Shown: positions 16,283 through 25,132 of the stretch, piece after piece | Layout of the letters: each line of letters starts with the position of its first letter | Numbering within the stretch: the stretch's first letter is position 1 | Assembly (NCBI GenBank): GCA_023409265.1 | Contig: JAEYHZ010000008.1 | Coordinates: 1 to 64,000 of the forward strand | Origin: Bacillota bacterium | GTDB lineage: Bacteria; Bacillota; Clostridia; Acetivibrionales; DSM-1351 | DNA length: 64,000 bases | Reading direction: 5' to 3' | The notes under the pieces: generated by a model | Seen by the model: only the letters and a program-made list of their open reading frames with translations | Database searches by the model: none | What the model was told of the DNA's origin: nothing | Position numbers and translations under genes: made by a program

Positions 16283-16318
16283 AAAAAAGGCCAAAATGTA
16301 ACCATACACCTGACCTTT
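16283..16318 (-). terminator. Terminator of the ylxM-trmD operon
   Basis: On the minus strand AAAGGTCA pairs with TTGGCCTTT (one G-U pair) and is followed directly by more T residues. It lies 6 bp past the trmD stop codon. Confidence 0.72.
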
Positions 16319-16323
16319 ACTAA

Positions 16324-17025
16324 TTACTTATTTGATTCTTTTAGAAATTCTTCATATAAATCCGGTCTCTTCCTGCAGGTTCGCTCCAGTGACTGCTGTG
16401 CCCTCCATTTCTGGATGTTGGCATGATGCCCGGACAAAAGTATCTCAGGGACCTGTCTCCCTTCATATTCTGACGGCCTTGTATACTGGGGATATTCAAG
16501 CAGACCGTTAAAATGTGACTCGTCACTGAAGGAGCCTTCATTGGAAAGTACTCCGGGAATCAGTCTGCTTACGCAGTCGATGAGCACCATGGCAGGCAGC
16601 TCTCCGCCGGTTAATACATAGTCACCAATAGAAATTTCTTCATCGACCAGCTCATCAATTATTCTTTCATCAATTCCCTCATAATGTCCGCAGAGAAGAA
16701 TAATATGCTCCTCTTTGGATAGCTCAACAGCCATCTTTTGGGTGAGAACACTGCCTTGAGGACTCATATAAATGACCTTTGGCTTGACTTCAAGTCCTTC
16801 TGTTACAGCCCTGTATGCATCAAACACCGGCTGACACATCATAACCATTCCATTGCCTCCGCCAAATGGATAGTCATCAACTTTTCTGTGTTTATCCTTT
16901 GTATAATTTCTGATATTAATAGCGTTTACCTCTATTAAGCCTTTTTCCTGCGCTCTCCCCATAATACTTTCTTTCATAACCAGATCAAAGGTTTCAGGAA
17001 AAAGTGTAAGTACATCAAATTTCAT
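16324..17025 (-). CDS. trmD: tRNA (guanine-N1)-methyltransferase TrmD
   Basis: The 233-residue protein methylates G37 of tRNAs that read CNN codons, using SAM. It starts with MKFDVLTLFPE and has the SPOUT knot elements LLCGHYEGIDERI and IGDYVLTGGELPAM. It is full length. Its ATG overlaps the rimM stop by one base (TAATG). It is last in the ylxM-ffh-rpsP-khpA-rimM-trmD run. Confidence 0.96.
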   Translation of the reverse strand: MKFDVLTLFPETFDLVMKESIMGRAQEKGLIEVNAINIRNYTKDKHRKVDDYPFGGGNGMVMMCQPVFDAYRAVTEGLEVKPKVIYMSPQGSVLTQKMAVELSKEEHIILLCGHYEGIDERIIDELVDEEISIGDYVLTGGELPAMVLIDCVSRLIPGVLSNEGSFSDESHFNGLLEYPQYTRPSEYEGRQVPEILLSGHHANIQKWRAQQSLERTCRKRPDLYEEFLKESNK

Positions 17026-17534
17026 TAATCCAATAATCCTTTCGGCAGTACTACTGATATTTTACCTTCTTCAAGGGAGATCTCTTTTACAACACTCTTC
17101 AGTGCCGGAATAAGAATCTCTTTTCCTTCATCATTTTTTACTATATAAACATCATTACTTCCTGTCTGGATAACGTCTGACAGTTTACCTAAAAGTTTAT
17201 TGTTTTCGTCATATACACTCATTCCAAGTATATCCGTTATAAAGAAGCTATCCTTTGGCAGCTTAACAGCATTGGCCCTGTCTATTTTCATATAGAAGCC
17301 CTTTAGTTTTTCAGCAGCCTCAATACTGTCTATATTCTTGAATTTGAGAATTACAAATTGCTTAAAAAACTTTATACCGGTAATATCATACTTTTCCAGC
17401 GTACCGTTTTTATCTATATAAACCCATTTGAGTTTTTTAAATCGCTGAGGATCGTCGGTCAAAGCTGTGGCCTTCATTTCCCCCTTAACTCCGTGAGTAT
17501 TTATCAATTGTCCCACTATCAAATATTCAACCAT
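17025..17534 (-). CDS. rimM: Ribosome maturation factor RimM
   Basis: The protein of 169 residues assists 30S head maturation. The N-terminal RimM barrel (VGQLINTHGVKGEMKA) is followed by a PRC-barrel domain from about residue 95 (DSFFITDILGMSVYD). The ATG at 17534 is chosen because GGAGG stands 5 nt before it; the codon four positions earlier is part of that site. It overlaps trmD. Confidence 0.95.
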   Translation of the reverse strand: MVEYLIVGQLINTHGVKGEMKATALTDDPQRFKKLKWVYIDKNGTLEKYDITGIKFFKQFVILKFKNIDSIEAAEKLKGFYMKIDRANAVKLPKDSFFITDILGMSVYDENNKLLGKLSDVIQTGSNDVYIVKNDEGKEILIPALKSVVKEISLEEGKISVVLPKGLLD

Positions 17535-17653
17535 ATTTACCTCCATTTTGAGCCTTGTTAACTGAAATCGCGTTATACCCAGACCAAATGATGCTGCTGT
17601 ATTGCTATGAAATCGTACAAAATGGTAAAGCTTTTTTCCCGGATAGTAAGAAA

Positions 17654-17672
17654 AAGGGCCTTAAGCCCCCTT
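17654..17672 (-). terminator. Weak hairpin between khpA and rimM
   Basis: On the minus strand AAGGG pairs with CCCTT around GGCTTAAGG and is followed by TTTC. The stem is short, so it is more likely a partial terminator or spacer structure than a full stop. It lies 8 bp before the end of khpA in the 145-bp gap that separates khpA from rimM. Confidence 0.35.
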
Positions 17673-17679
17673 CTTTTGT

Positions 17680-17910
17680 TCATTGTATGATATCTACAAC
17701 TACTCTTCTGTTGTCTTTAACTGCTGCCGCCTTGACAACAGTTCTGATAGCCTTGGCAATTCTGCCCTGCTTTCCAATTACTTTCCCCATATCATCCTTG
17801 GCTACCCTGAGCTCAAGAATTATGGATTTTTCATTCTGAATTTCATTTACAAAAACTTCATCGGGATAATCCACAAGAGCTTTTGCAATGTTTTCAAGCA
17901 ATAACTTCAT
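17680..17910 (-). CDS. khpA: KH-domain RNA-binding protein KhpA
   Basis: The 76-residue protein is a single KH domain with the GKxG-type loop in GKVIGKQGRIAKAIR. KhpA pairs with KhpB/EloR in Gram-positive bacteria and binds many RNAs. The ATG at 17910 is chosen because GGAGG is 5 nt upstream. It sits in its usual place between rpsP and rimM. Confidence 0.94.
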   Translation of the reverse strand: MKLLLENIAKALVDYPDEVFVNEIQNEKSIILELRVAKDDMGKVIGKQGRIAKAIRTVVKAAAVKDNRRVVVDIIQ

Positions 17911-17958
17911 ATTAACCTCCGTATTCACTGCTTCACAGCACGTATGCAAATAGCTATG

Positions 17959-18028
17959 AAAAGCCGTTTGAGGCTTTTAAAAGGTACTATTGGAGGTTAA
18001 TAACAACCTCCATTATCGTCCCGATAAT
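17959..18028 (-). promoter_or_regulatory. Three consecutive RNA hairpins between rpsP and khpA
   Basis: In minus-strand order: ATTATCG/CGATAAT (18012-18028), TGGAGGTT/AACCTCCA (17991-18012) and AAAAGCC/GGCTTTT (17959-17978). The first two share one base. They fill the 123-bp gap after rpsP. They could be a stabiliser, a processing site or a leaky terminator that sets the ratio of ribosomal protein S16 to the downstream factors. Confidence 0.5.
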
Positions 18029-18033
18029 CAGAA

Positions 18034-18279
18034 TTAACCGATTATACCCTGCTTTTTAAGAAGCGACTTAACTGTATCAGTAGGCTGAGCACCATTCTTT
18101 ATCCACTTCTGAGCTTTTTCAGCATCAATCTTAACCTGAGCCGGCTCAACAACAGGATTGTAAGTACCTATTTCTTCAATGAATCTACCATCTCTGGGGT
18201 ACCTTGAATCAGCAACTACTACTCTGTAAAAAGGGTTCTTCTTAGCACCTATTCTCTTTAAACGTATCTTTACTGCCAT
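18034..18279 (-). CDS. rpsP: 30S ribosomal protein S16
   Basis: The 81-residue protein starts MAVKIRLKRIGAKKNPFYR, the standard S16 sequence, and contains VADSRYPRDGRFIEEIGTY. It binds 16S rRNA in 30S assembly. It lies between ffh and khpA, as in most Firmicutes. Confidence 0.97.
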   Translation of the reverse strand: MAVKIRLKRIGAKKNPFYRVVVADSRYPRDGRFIEEIGTYNPVVEPAQVKIDAEKAQKWIKNGAQPTDTVKSLLKKQGIIG

Positions 18280-18335
18280 TTATTTTCACCTCCTTTAAAG
18301 GATTGTAATCATATAAAATGATAATTTTTACTATA

Positions 18336-19682
18336 TTAAAAAGGTAATTTAAACTTTCCAAGACCACCTTTTTTCCCACGCTTGCCCATGTCGCTCATCA
18401 TTTTCATCATTTTTTTCATTTCTTCGAATTGTTTGAGCAGCTGGTTAACCTCCTGAATAGTTGTACCGCTTCCTGCTGCAATTCTCTTTCTGCGGCTTCC
18501 ATTCAGTATGTTTGGATCATTTCTTTCTTTTTTTGTCATGGACTGTATAATAGCTTCAGTACGGGCCATCTTCTTTTCGTCAATATCGACGTTCTGCAGT
18601 GCCTTTGCATCTACTCCGGGCAGCATTCCGAGAATGTCACCCAGAGGGCCCATCTTCTTCATCTGCTGCATCTGTTCAAGAAAATCCTCAAGGGTAAACT
18701 GCATGGTACGCATTTTCTTTTCAAGTTCGATGGCCTTTTTCTCATCATAAGCTTCCTGCGCCTTTTCTATAAGACTCAGTACATCTCCCATACCAAGGAT
18801 TCTTGATGCCATTCTGTCCGGGAAAAACGGTTCGATATCGCTGAGTTTTTCACCAATACAAGCAAACTTAATAGGCTTTCCTGTTACATGTTTGACTGAC
18901 AGAGCAGCTCCGCCCCTTGTATCACCATCAAGTTTTGTAAGGATAACACCGTCAACTCCGAGTTTTTCATTAAAGCTTTCCGAAACATTTACGGCATCCT
19001 GACCTGTCATTGAGTCAACAACCAACAAAATTTCATGAGGAGTAACTGTTTTCTTAATATTAAGCAGTTCATCCATCAGTTCTTCATTAATATGAAGTCT
19101 ACCAGCCGTATCCAGAATCACCAGATCGTGCTGTTTCATATTTGCATATTTAACAGCTTCCTTTGCTATCTCAACAGGATTTTTACTATTTTCAATGGTA
19201 AAGACAGGGATATTGAGCTGTCCGCCAACCACCTGAAGCTGTTTTATAGCAGCCGGTCTATATACATCACATGCAACCAGCAACGGTGTCTTACCCTGTT
19301 TCCTGAGCAAGGTTCCCAGCTTACCGGCTGTAGTTGTTTTACCGGCACCCTGGAGTCCCACAAGCATTATTATTGTTGGCGGCTTTGGTGCAAAGGTAAC
19401 TTTGCTTTGTTCCCTTCCAAGGAGTTCAATGAGCTCCTCGTGAACTATCTTTACAACCTGCTGCCCCGGAGTGAGGCTCTCCAGTACCTCTGAACCTACA
19501 CACCTTTCGGATACCTTGCTTATAAAATCCTTAACAACTTTAAAATTAACGTCGGCCTCAAGCAGAGCAAGCTTGATTTCTCTCATCATATCTTTTACGT
19601 CTTTTTCAGTTACTCTGCCCTGTCCACGGATCTTTTTTATTGTTTCTTGGAGCTTTCCTGACAAACCCTCAAAAACTGACAC
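18336..19682 (-). CDS. ffh: Signal recognition particle protein Ffh
   Basis: The 448-residue SRP GTPase has an N domain, a G domain (GLQGAGKTTTAGK, DTAGRLH, TKLDGDTRGG) and a methionine-rich M domain that binds 4.5S RNA and signal peptides (GSGTTIQEVNQLLKQFEEM and MMKMMSDM). It starts at GTG with GGAGG upstream. ylxM lies immediately upstream. The 4.5S RNA gene is not in the window. Confidence 0.97.
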   Translation of the reverse strand: MSVFEGLSGKLQETIKKIRGQGRVTEKDVKDMMREIKLALLEADVNFKVVKDFISKVSERCVGSEVLESLTPGQQVVKIVHEELIELLGREQSKVTFAPKPPTIIMLVGLQGAGKTTTAGKLGTLLRKQGKTPLLVACDVYRPAAIKQLQVVGGQLNIPVFTIENSKNPVEIAKEAVKYANMKQHDLVILDTAGRLHINEELMDELLNIKKTVTPHEILLVVDSMTGQDAVNVSESFNEKLGVDGVILTKLDGDTRGGAALSVKHVTGKPIKFACIGEKLSDIEPFFPDRMASRILGMGDVLSLIEKAQEAYDEKKAIELEKKMRTMQFTLEDFLEQMQQMKKMGPLGDILGMLPGVDAKALQNVDIDEKKMARTEAIIQSMTKKERNDPNILNGSRRKRIAAGSGTTIQEVNQLLKQFEEMKKMMKMMSDMGKRGKKGGLGKFKLPF

Positions 19683-19733
19683 GTTAAAACCTCCAATTCC
19701 GTCCGGCTATGTCTGACCTGATCCGGCATAGCT

Positions 19734-20090
19734 CTATATGCTGTTTACAAGCTCAGCAATCTCACGTTTTACGTGTTCAACAATTTCCTTGTTGTGCTGG
19801 CTGAGCCCGTTTATCTCGATTTTTTCAAATAATTTCTGTACTTGCTCAGCCTTTTGCTTTTGCTGTGAAAATTTACTAAGCAAGCCCAGTTTGTTCTCAT
19901 ATTCATTCAACAGTGCCCTGCCGCGTTTTTCGTTATCAAATACGCCCTGCCTGCTGATATTCAGTTGCTCTGCTATCTCAGACAAAGTATAATCATTATT
20001 ATAATGAAGATCCAGTATTTCATATTGTCTGTCTGTCAGCAGCTGACCGTAGAAGTCAAGCAGCAGAGATGTTTCATACACTTTATCCAT
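19734..20090 (-). CDS. ylxM: YlxM-like DNA-binding protein (SRP operon)
   Basis: The 118-residue protein has a sigma-like helix-turn-helix (LTDRQYEILDLHYNNDYTL and EIAEQLNISRQGV). It matches the YlxM/p13 family that precedes ffh in Firmicutes and influences SRP function. The C-terminal third is charged and probably helical. Confidence 0.92.
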   Translation of the reverse strand: MDKVYETSLLLDFYGQLLTDRQYEILDLHYNNDYTLSEIAEQLNISRQGVFDNEKRGRALLNEYENKLGLLSKFSQQKQKAEQVQKLFEKIEINGLSQHNKEIVEHVKREIAELVNSI

Positions 20091-20214
20091 AAATACTCAA
20101 CTCAAATCTGTAAAGTATTTTTGCTTTACAACTTATTTTAAAACACTAATCCCAGGTTGTCAAGTATTTTTACTTTACATTTACTTTATACTATCCTCGG
20201 TCATTGATTTTTAA

Positions 20215-20982
20215 TTATTTAACTCTGTTTCTGACATATATATGCTTGATTTTTAAGTTGTTAGTGTCACGCTCTTCTATTTCAAACTCTTTTAATTTTT
20301 TAATTAGGTGAGTAAGCTTATAGAAGCCAAAGTTTCTGGGGTCAAAATCCGGCTGCTTCTTTATGATGAGGTTGCCTACATCACCAAGAAAGGCCCAGCC
20401 GTTTTCATCTTCCACATCATGGATTGAAACAGATATTAAATTAATTATATCCTTACTTATGGACACAGTATTATTTTTTTGCTCTTTTTCCGCAACCTCA
20501 TCCTTTTTGGAGCCGTTATCAAAAGTATTGCTTGTCTGTGAGGAGGCACTTATTATTTCAATATAGGTAAACTTGTCACAGGCAGCTATAAACGGACTGG
20601 GTGTTTTTCTTTCACCAAAACCGAATACCTTTTGCCCTGATTCCCTTAGTCTTGTAACAAGTCTGGTAAAATCACTGTCGCTTGATATTATGCAAAAGCC
20701 TTCAACTTTACCGGAATAAAGCAAATCCATTGCATCTATTATCATGGCCGAATCCGATGAATTCTTTCCTGAGGTGTAGCTGTATTGCTGAACCGGGTTT
20801 ATTGCATTCTCCAGAAGTACGTTTTTCCAGCCGGAAACTGTAGGCTTCGTCCAATCAGCATATATCCTCTTTATTGTAGGTGTTCCGTACTTGGCTATCT
20901 CCTCCATAATACCTTTTATATTGCTGTATGGCACATTTTCGGCATCAATAAGCACTGCCAGCCTCATTTCACTTGAATTCAT
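20215..20982 (-). CDS. NYN-domain (LabA-like) protein with C-terminal LOTUS/OST-HTH domain
   Basis: The 255-residue protein starts with a PIN-like NYN nuclease domain: AVLIDAENVPYSNI, AMIIDAMDLLYSG and FCIISSDSDFTRLVTRLRE give the acidic residues expected at the active site. The final third (ENGWAFLGDVGNLIIKK and DFDPRNFGFYKLTHLIKKL) is an OST-HTH/LOTUS RNA-binding domain. Such proteins are predicted RNases or RNA-binding factors. The target is unknown. It is transcribed alone at the junction where ylxM has been separated from ftsY. Confidence 0.88.
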   Translation of the reverse strand: MNSSEMRLAVLIDAENVPYSNIKGIMEEIAKYGTPTIKRIYADWTKPTVSGWKNVLLENAINPVQQYSYTSGKNSSDSAMIIDAMDLLYSGKVEGFCIISSDSDFTRLVTRLRESGQKVFGFGERKTPSPFIAACDKFTYIEIISASSQTSNTFDNGSKKDEVAEKEQKNNTVSISKDIINLISVSIHDVEDENGWAFLGDVGNLIIKKQPDFDPRNFGFYKLTHLIKKLKEFEIEERDTNNLKIKHIYVRNRVK

Positions 20983-21653
20983 TGTTTTTAATACCCTCTC
21001 TTTCTTAAACGTATTAAAAATATATTAGCACATTTGCAATGCTTTTTACAGCTAAACAAAAAAACTCTCTTGCAGCCGGACATAGACCTTGCTATTCTAA
21101 CCATTCATAGAGTTTTTTATCAAAAAAATAAGTTCAGGAAATTTTATGTCTCTAAATATCAAGCTTTTTCAGAGAACAGCCAACTTAAGCAAATACAAAA
21201 TGTCAATGATTATTACAAACCAAAAAACATCAAAGTCAGGCTGACCGCACCTTTTACTCATAGGTTCGTATTGCAGTAAGATTGTTAATATGTTATCATA
21301 TGGTAACGGCTGGTATTCTTTTGAAGCCAGACTGGTATTTTCAGTCAGCTGCCTTGCAGCATTTATTACGACTTATATCCATTGCGGAATGAGAACGGAG
21401 GTTGATTTTATATGAGAAAATTCAAATTAATTTCAAGTTAGCTCACCAATCCTTAAGTATGCCCTTATCTTTATTTCAGCAAATTTCAATTGAATATTCG
21501 AATTTACCACCAGTTTTACTTTTTATATATAAACAAATATACATAGAGTCAGGTGAATTCAAGGAATACTACAATTAATTGACTGCTGTAGTTGAATGGG
21601 CTTACATGAATAAATGTTTAAAAAAATATTTATCTCAATGAGGAGGCTTTACT
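20983..21653. other. Long intergenic region before the OPT transporter gene
   Basis: This 671-bp stretch holds no gene of normal length. Features seen are a near-palindrome GTTATCATATGGTAAC at 21292-21307 and a ten-codon reading frame (21412-21441, peptide MRKFKLISS) with GGAGG ten bases before its ATG, about 210 bp upstream of the transporter start. The micro-ORF could be a leader peptide or the first codons of a deleted gene. The rest is AT-rich without recognisable riboswitch sequence. Confidence 0.45.
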
Positions 21654-23291
21654 TTGAATAATAATGAGGAAAGAAAGTTTTTAGGTGTTGAACAGTTATC
21701 CCTCAGAAGTTTAATTATCGGGGCTCTTGGCTCATGTGTCATAACAGCAAGCTCAATGTATGTTGCATTAAGAATGAGTGCACTTCCATGGCCAACGATA
21801 TTTGTTGCCGTATTGTCAATGGCACTTCTAAAACTTTTCGGAAAAACTACAAATAATGAAATTAACGTGACACAGACAGCAATGTCTGCAGGAGCTATGG
21901 TTGCAGGAGGCTTGGCTTTCACTCTTCCTGGTCTCTGGATAATGGGCATATGGAAGGGCTCTCAGAATTTTTCGGAGAACTTTGTTAAGGTGCTGGTTAT
22001 TGCAACTGCCGGAATGCTCCTTGGAAGTGTAACTTCCTATATTTTAAGGTATAGATTTATTGTAAAAAATGCATTACCCTATCCAATAGGTCAAGCAGCC
22101 GCCGAAACAATTAAAGTAGGTGACGAAGGCGGAAGAAAATCCTTTGTTTTATTCGGTACAATGGCTGCATCTACCCTGTATACTTTCTTAAGAGACCAGT
22201 TAAGACTGGTTCCTGATGTTCTTATGTTTAAAGGTTCCTTCGGCATCTGGAATTCTCCGATGGCAGTGGGTATGGGTTATATTCTGGGTACTCTCTACAC
22301 AGGTGTTTGGTTTCTGGGGGCATTATTTTCATATGCATTTATAATTCCTTTTGGACCAAAGCTTGGGCTTTTTGCCGACAGTACAGCAGCAAGCGCTTTC
22401 ACAACAAGTACCGGAATTGGGCTTCTTGTTGGAACAGGCCTTGGAGTCTTAATCGGTATAATATTTTCAGGTATTAAAAAACTATTGTCGGAAAAGAAGG
22501 ACAATTACTCAGGTCCGGAACAGAGCAGCAGGAAATTTTTTGACTACAGCAGAATTCTTATAATCGCTGCAACAGCCCTTGCCTTTTCATTGACAGTGAT
22601 AAGCGGATTATCTGTTATTCCTTCAATTCTGCTTATAGCGGGAGTATTTATTGTTTCCATCATGGCTGCAACAATAACCGGTCAGACAGGTATTAATCCC
22701 ATGGAGATTTTCGGAATAATAGTACTTCTTGGAATAAGAATATTCGTTGATATTGATGCCACCGATGCACTGCTTGTAGCAGCCTGTGTTGCTGTTGCCA
22801 GTGGCTTTTCGGGAGACCTGTTCAATGATTATAAAACAGGTCAGATTTTGGGAACCAATCCTAAAGCTCAGCTTATATCCCAGGTGGTTGGCGGTGTTTT
22901 TGGAACTATAGTCGCTTCGGTCTCCTTGTTTGCAATTATAAATCAGTTCGGTGAGGTTGGTGCAGGTACTGCTCTTCCTGCCGGTCAGGCTGTGGGAGTA
23001 AGTGCAATGATTAACGGTATTGGAAGCCCTGTGGTATTTGGTGTTGCAGTCGCAATCGGCGCCGTACTTTATCTCCTTGGTCTCCCCACTGCCACGTTGG
23101 GTATAGGCGTATTCCTCCCCTTTGTAATATCTGCTTCGGTTTTCCTGGGAGGAATCATAAGGTTTGTCAGTGAACGTGTCCGTGGTAAAAAATCTGTTGA
23201 AACCGGTACCGTTGCGGCTTCAGGTCTCCTTGGAGGGGAAGGCATCACAGGAGTTGGAATTGCTCTTGTAAGAATGTTTACAGGCTCGTAA
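21654..23291 (+). CDS. OPT-family oligopeptide transporter
   Basis: The 545-residue membrane protein belongs to the OPT family (bacterial branch), secondary transporters of peptides, peptide derivatives or metal chelates. It has about 14 hydrophobic segments and conserved stretches such as LPYPIGQAAAETIKVG and TGQTGINPMEIFGI. It starts at TTG with AGGAGG 7 nt upstream. It is on the plus strand, opposite to its neighbours, and is followed by a pantothenate kinase gene in the same direction. Confidence 0.87.
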   Translation: MNNNEERKFLGVEQLSLRSLIIGALGSCVITASSMYVALRMSALPWPTIFVAVLSMALLKLFGKTTNNEINVTQTAMSAGAMVAGGLAFTLPGLWIMGIWKGSQNFSENFVKVLVIATAGMLLGSVTSYILRYRFIVKNALPYPIGQAAAETIKVGDEGGRKSFVLFGTMAASTLYTFLRDQLRLVPDVLMFKGSFGIWNSPMAVGMGYILGTLYTGVWFLGALFSYAFIIPFGPKLGLFADSTAASAFTTSTGIGLLVGTGLGVLIGIIFSGIKKLLSEKKDNYSGPEQSSRKFFDYSRILIIAATALAFSLTVISGLSVIPSILLIAGVFIVSIMAATITGQTGINPMEIFGIIVLLGIRIFVDIDATDALLVAACVAVASGFSGDLFNDYKTGQILGTNPKAQLISQVVGGVFGTIVASVSLFAIINQFGEVGAGTALPAGQAVGVSAMINGIGSPVVFGVAVAIGAVLYLLGLPTATLGIGVFLPFVISASVFLGGIIRFVSERVRGKKSVETGTVAASGLLGGEGITGVGIALVRMFTGS

Positions 23292-23426
23292 TGGAGCAAA
23301 TTTGTTTCACAAATTTTTACCCGGAATGCCGGTAAAACTTAATAATTCTCAATAAATATTAAAAAATCCCTCTTTCACGGGATGATTCGGAACAATTACC
23401 ATAAAAATGACAAAGGGAGTGGTTTT

Positions 23427-24269
23427 GTGGGTAAGGTTATTGGAATAGATATTGGTGGAAGTACTACAAAAATAGTTGGATTTGATGGAAAAGCGATGAT
23501 AACGCCATTACTTGTCCGGGCGAATGATCCTATAGCGTCGGTCTATGGTGCTTTTGGAAAGTTTCTCAGCACTCATTCTTTAAAAATTGAAGATATAGAG
23601 AGAATTATGATTACCGGGGTAGGTTCTTCCTTTATCAATAACAGGCTGTTTGGAATACCTACCGGAAAAGTAGATGAGTTCATGGCAATAGGTATGGGAG
23701 GTCTCTTCCTAAGCAATCTGAACAAGGCAATCATCGTCAGCATGGGTACAGGAACGGCTCTTGTAAAGGCTGAGAATAATACTGCAGTTCACCTTGGTGG
23801 AACAGGTGTAGGCGGCGGAACACTGCTGGGTCTTTCAAACAGAATGCTTAATGTCCGCCATTTCGATGAATTAATCGAAGCCGCCAACGGTGGGGATCTG
23901 TCACATGTGGACCTCACCATCGGAGATATTTCCAAGGAAGCTCTTGAAACACTGCCTAGCGAAACCACTGCCTCCAATTTCGGTAAAATAAGCGACCTTG
24001 TAACCAAATCAGATCTTGCAATGGGAATAATTAATCTTGTTTTCCAGACTATCGGTATGTTGGCAGTGTTCAATACAAGAATTGATAAAATCAAGGATGT
24101 GGTTTTAACAGGCAATCTTACAAATGTACCCCAGGCTGATCATATTTTCATACAGCTCAGCAAACTTTACGACGTAAACTTTCAAACCCCTCCGAATGCT
24201 GAATATGCCACAGCTGTTGGCGCCGCTATATGTTTCAAACAGAATGTGGCGTTTAAAGACGTAATATAA
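23427..24269 (+). CDS. coaW: Type II pantothenate kinase CoaW
   Basis: The 280-residue protein is an actin/ASKHA-fold kinase that makes 4'-phosphopantothenate, the first step to CoA. The phosphate loop is GIDIGGSTTKIVGFDG and a second motif is ALVKAENNTAVHLGGTGVGGGT. The GTG at 23427 is chosen because AAGGGAG is 7 nt upstream and the family begins at that point; an earlier in-frame ATG lacks such a site. Type II enzymes are known in Staphylococcus and many clostridia and escape CoA feedback. Confidence 0.92.
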   Translation: MGKVIGIDIGGSTTKIVGFDGKAMITPLLVRANDPIASVYGAFGKFLSTHSLKIEDIERIMITGVGSSFINNRLFGIPTGKVDEFMAIGMGGLFLSNLNKAIIVSMGTGTALVKAENNTAVHLGGTGVGGGTLLGLSNRMLNVRHFDELIEAANGGDLSHVDLTIGDISKEALETLPSETTASNFGKISDLVTKSDLAMGIINLVFQTIGMLAVFNTRIDKIKDVVLTGNLTNVPQADHIFIQLSKLYDVNFQTPPNAEYATAVGAAICFKQNVAFKDVI

Positions 24270-24337
24270 TTTTTAAGAAATACGGTAAAATTTTATATTC
24301 TCAGATGGTTTCCCAATATAAAAGCTTCAAAAAAATT

Positions 24338-24378
24338 AAAGGATTAAATTTCTGTATATTACAGAATTTAATCCTTTT
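24338..24378 (+). terminator. Bidirectional terminator between coaW and nrdG
   Basis: AAAGGATTAAATT pairs with AATTTAATCCTTT, with inner CTGTA/TACAG pairing, followed by TTTTTG on the plus strand. It can serve both the plus-strand coaW and the minus-strand nrdG. Confidence 0.8.
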
Positions 24379-24424
24379 TGTTTGCTTTTGTTTAACTAAC
24401 TTCCTACCAGACTTTGTGCAGTTA

Positions 24425-24934
24425 TCAAATTCCTGCAAGCTCAGGTTTGCCACTTATTCTTGTTTTATTCATATCAATTATACGCTGATTGGTTGAGCCC
24501 CTGAACTTCAAGAGAAGGTTTTTCTCTTTTTGAATAAACGGGCCATCTATAAGCAAATCAGTATTTTTTAATAGTTCCGCAAAACCTTCTCTTTGCTTGG
24601 CCAGACCAATCAGCTGCTCATATGTGTAGCCGGTGTAGGTAACAACGTTTAGGCCCAGCTTTTTGACTTCAGCTGCCAGCACCGAAAAGGCCTCGGCCTG
24701 CTCAAAAGGATCTCCCCCGCTTAAGGTTACTCCATCTAAAAGGTAGTTTCTTTTTATACCTTTTATGATATCATCAATCTCTTTCACTTCTCCTCCTTCA
24801 AAGGAATGAGTATGGGGATTGTGACACCCGGGACATTTATGGGTACACCCTTGAGCAAAAATAACCATACGAATGCCGGGACCGTCAACAATTGATTCAT
24901 TTATAATTCCGGCTATTCTCAGCTGTACACCCAT
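24425..24934 (-). CDS. nrdG: Anaerobic ribonucleotide reductase activating protein NrdG
   Basis: The 169-residue radical SAM activase has CTHKCPGC (about residues 30-37) for its 4Fe-4S cluster and GGEVKEID and LSGGDPFEQ elements. It makes the glycyl radical in NrdD. It follows nrdD after a 198-bp gap that contains a strong terminator and direct repeats, so the two genes may not be fully co-transcribed. Confidence 0.94.
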   Translation of the reverse strand: MGVQLRIAGIINESIVDGPGIRMVIFAQGCTHKCPGCHNPHTHSFEGGEVKEIDDIIKGIKRNYLLDGVTLSGGDPFEQAEAFSVLAAEVKKLGLNVVTYTGYTYEQLIGLAKQREGFAELLKNTDLLIDGPFIQKEKNLLLKFRGSTNQRIIDMNKTRISGKPELAGI

Positions 24935-25014
24935 ATATTCCTCCCACGCTGCATTAAATATGTAAGTACTTCATGTATTACATTTGTTCCATATACGTAA
25001 AGCTTAAGTAGCTT

Positions 25015-25088
25015 ATACCGTACGGCTGCACTATAAAACTGGGAAAGTTTTAGTATATCTATACCGTACAATTGCACTAAAAAAACTG
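25015..25088. repeat. 27-bp imperfect direct repeats between nrdD and nrdG
   Basis: Two copies begin ATACCGTAC, continue with TGCACTA and end AAACTG, at 25015-25041 and 25061-25088, 46 bp apart. The second copy runs into the terminator stem after nrdD. They may be a duplicated 5' element of nrdG, such as two regulator sites or a duplicated promoter segment. No promoter consensus is certain. Confidence 0.5.
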
Positions 25089-25122
25089 AATAATGATGCT
25101 GAAGCATCATTATTCAGTTTTT
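25081..25122 (-). terminator. Strong terminator after nrdD
   Basis: AAAAACTGAATAATGATGC pairs with the inverted copy across TGAA, giving an almost perfect 18-bp stem with T-runs on both strands. It starts 11 bp after the nrdD stop codon. Confidence 0.9.
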
Positions 25123-25132
25123 GCCCCAGACT

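Noticed and set aside
25015..25088. CRISPR-like repeats
   Set aside because: Only two imperfect copies exist, without regular spacers and without cas genes.
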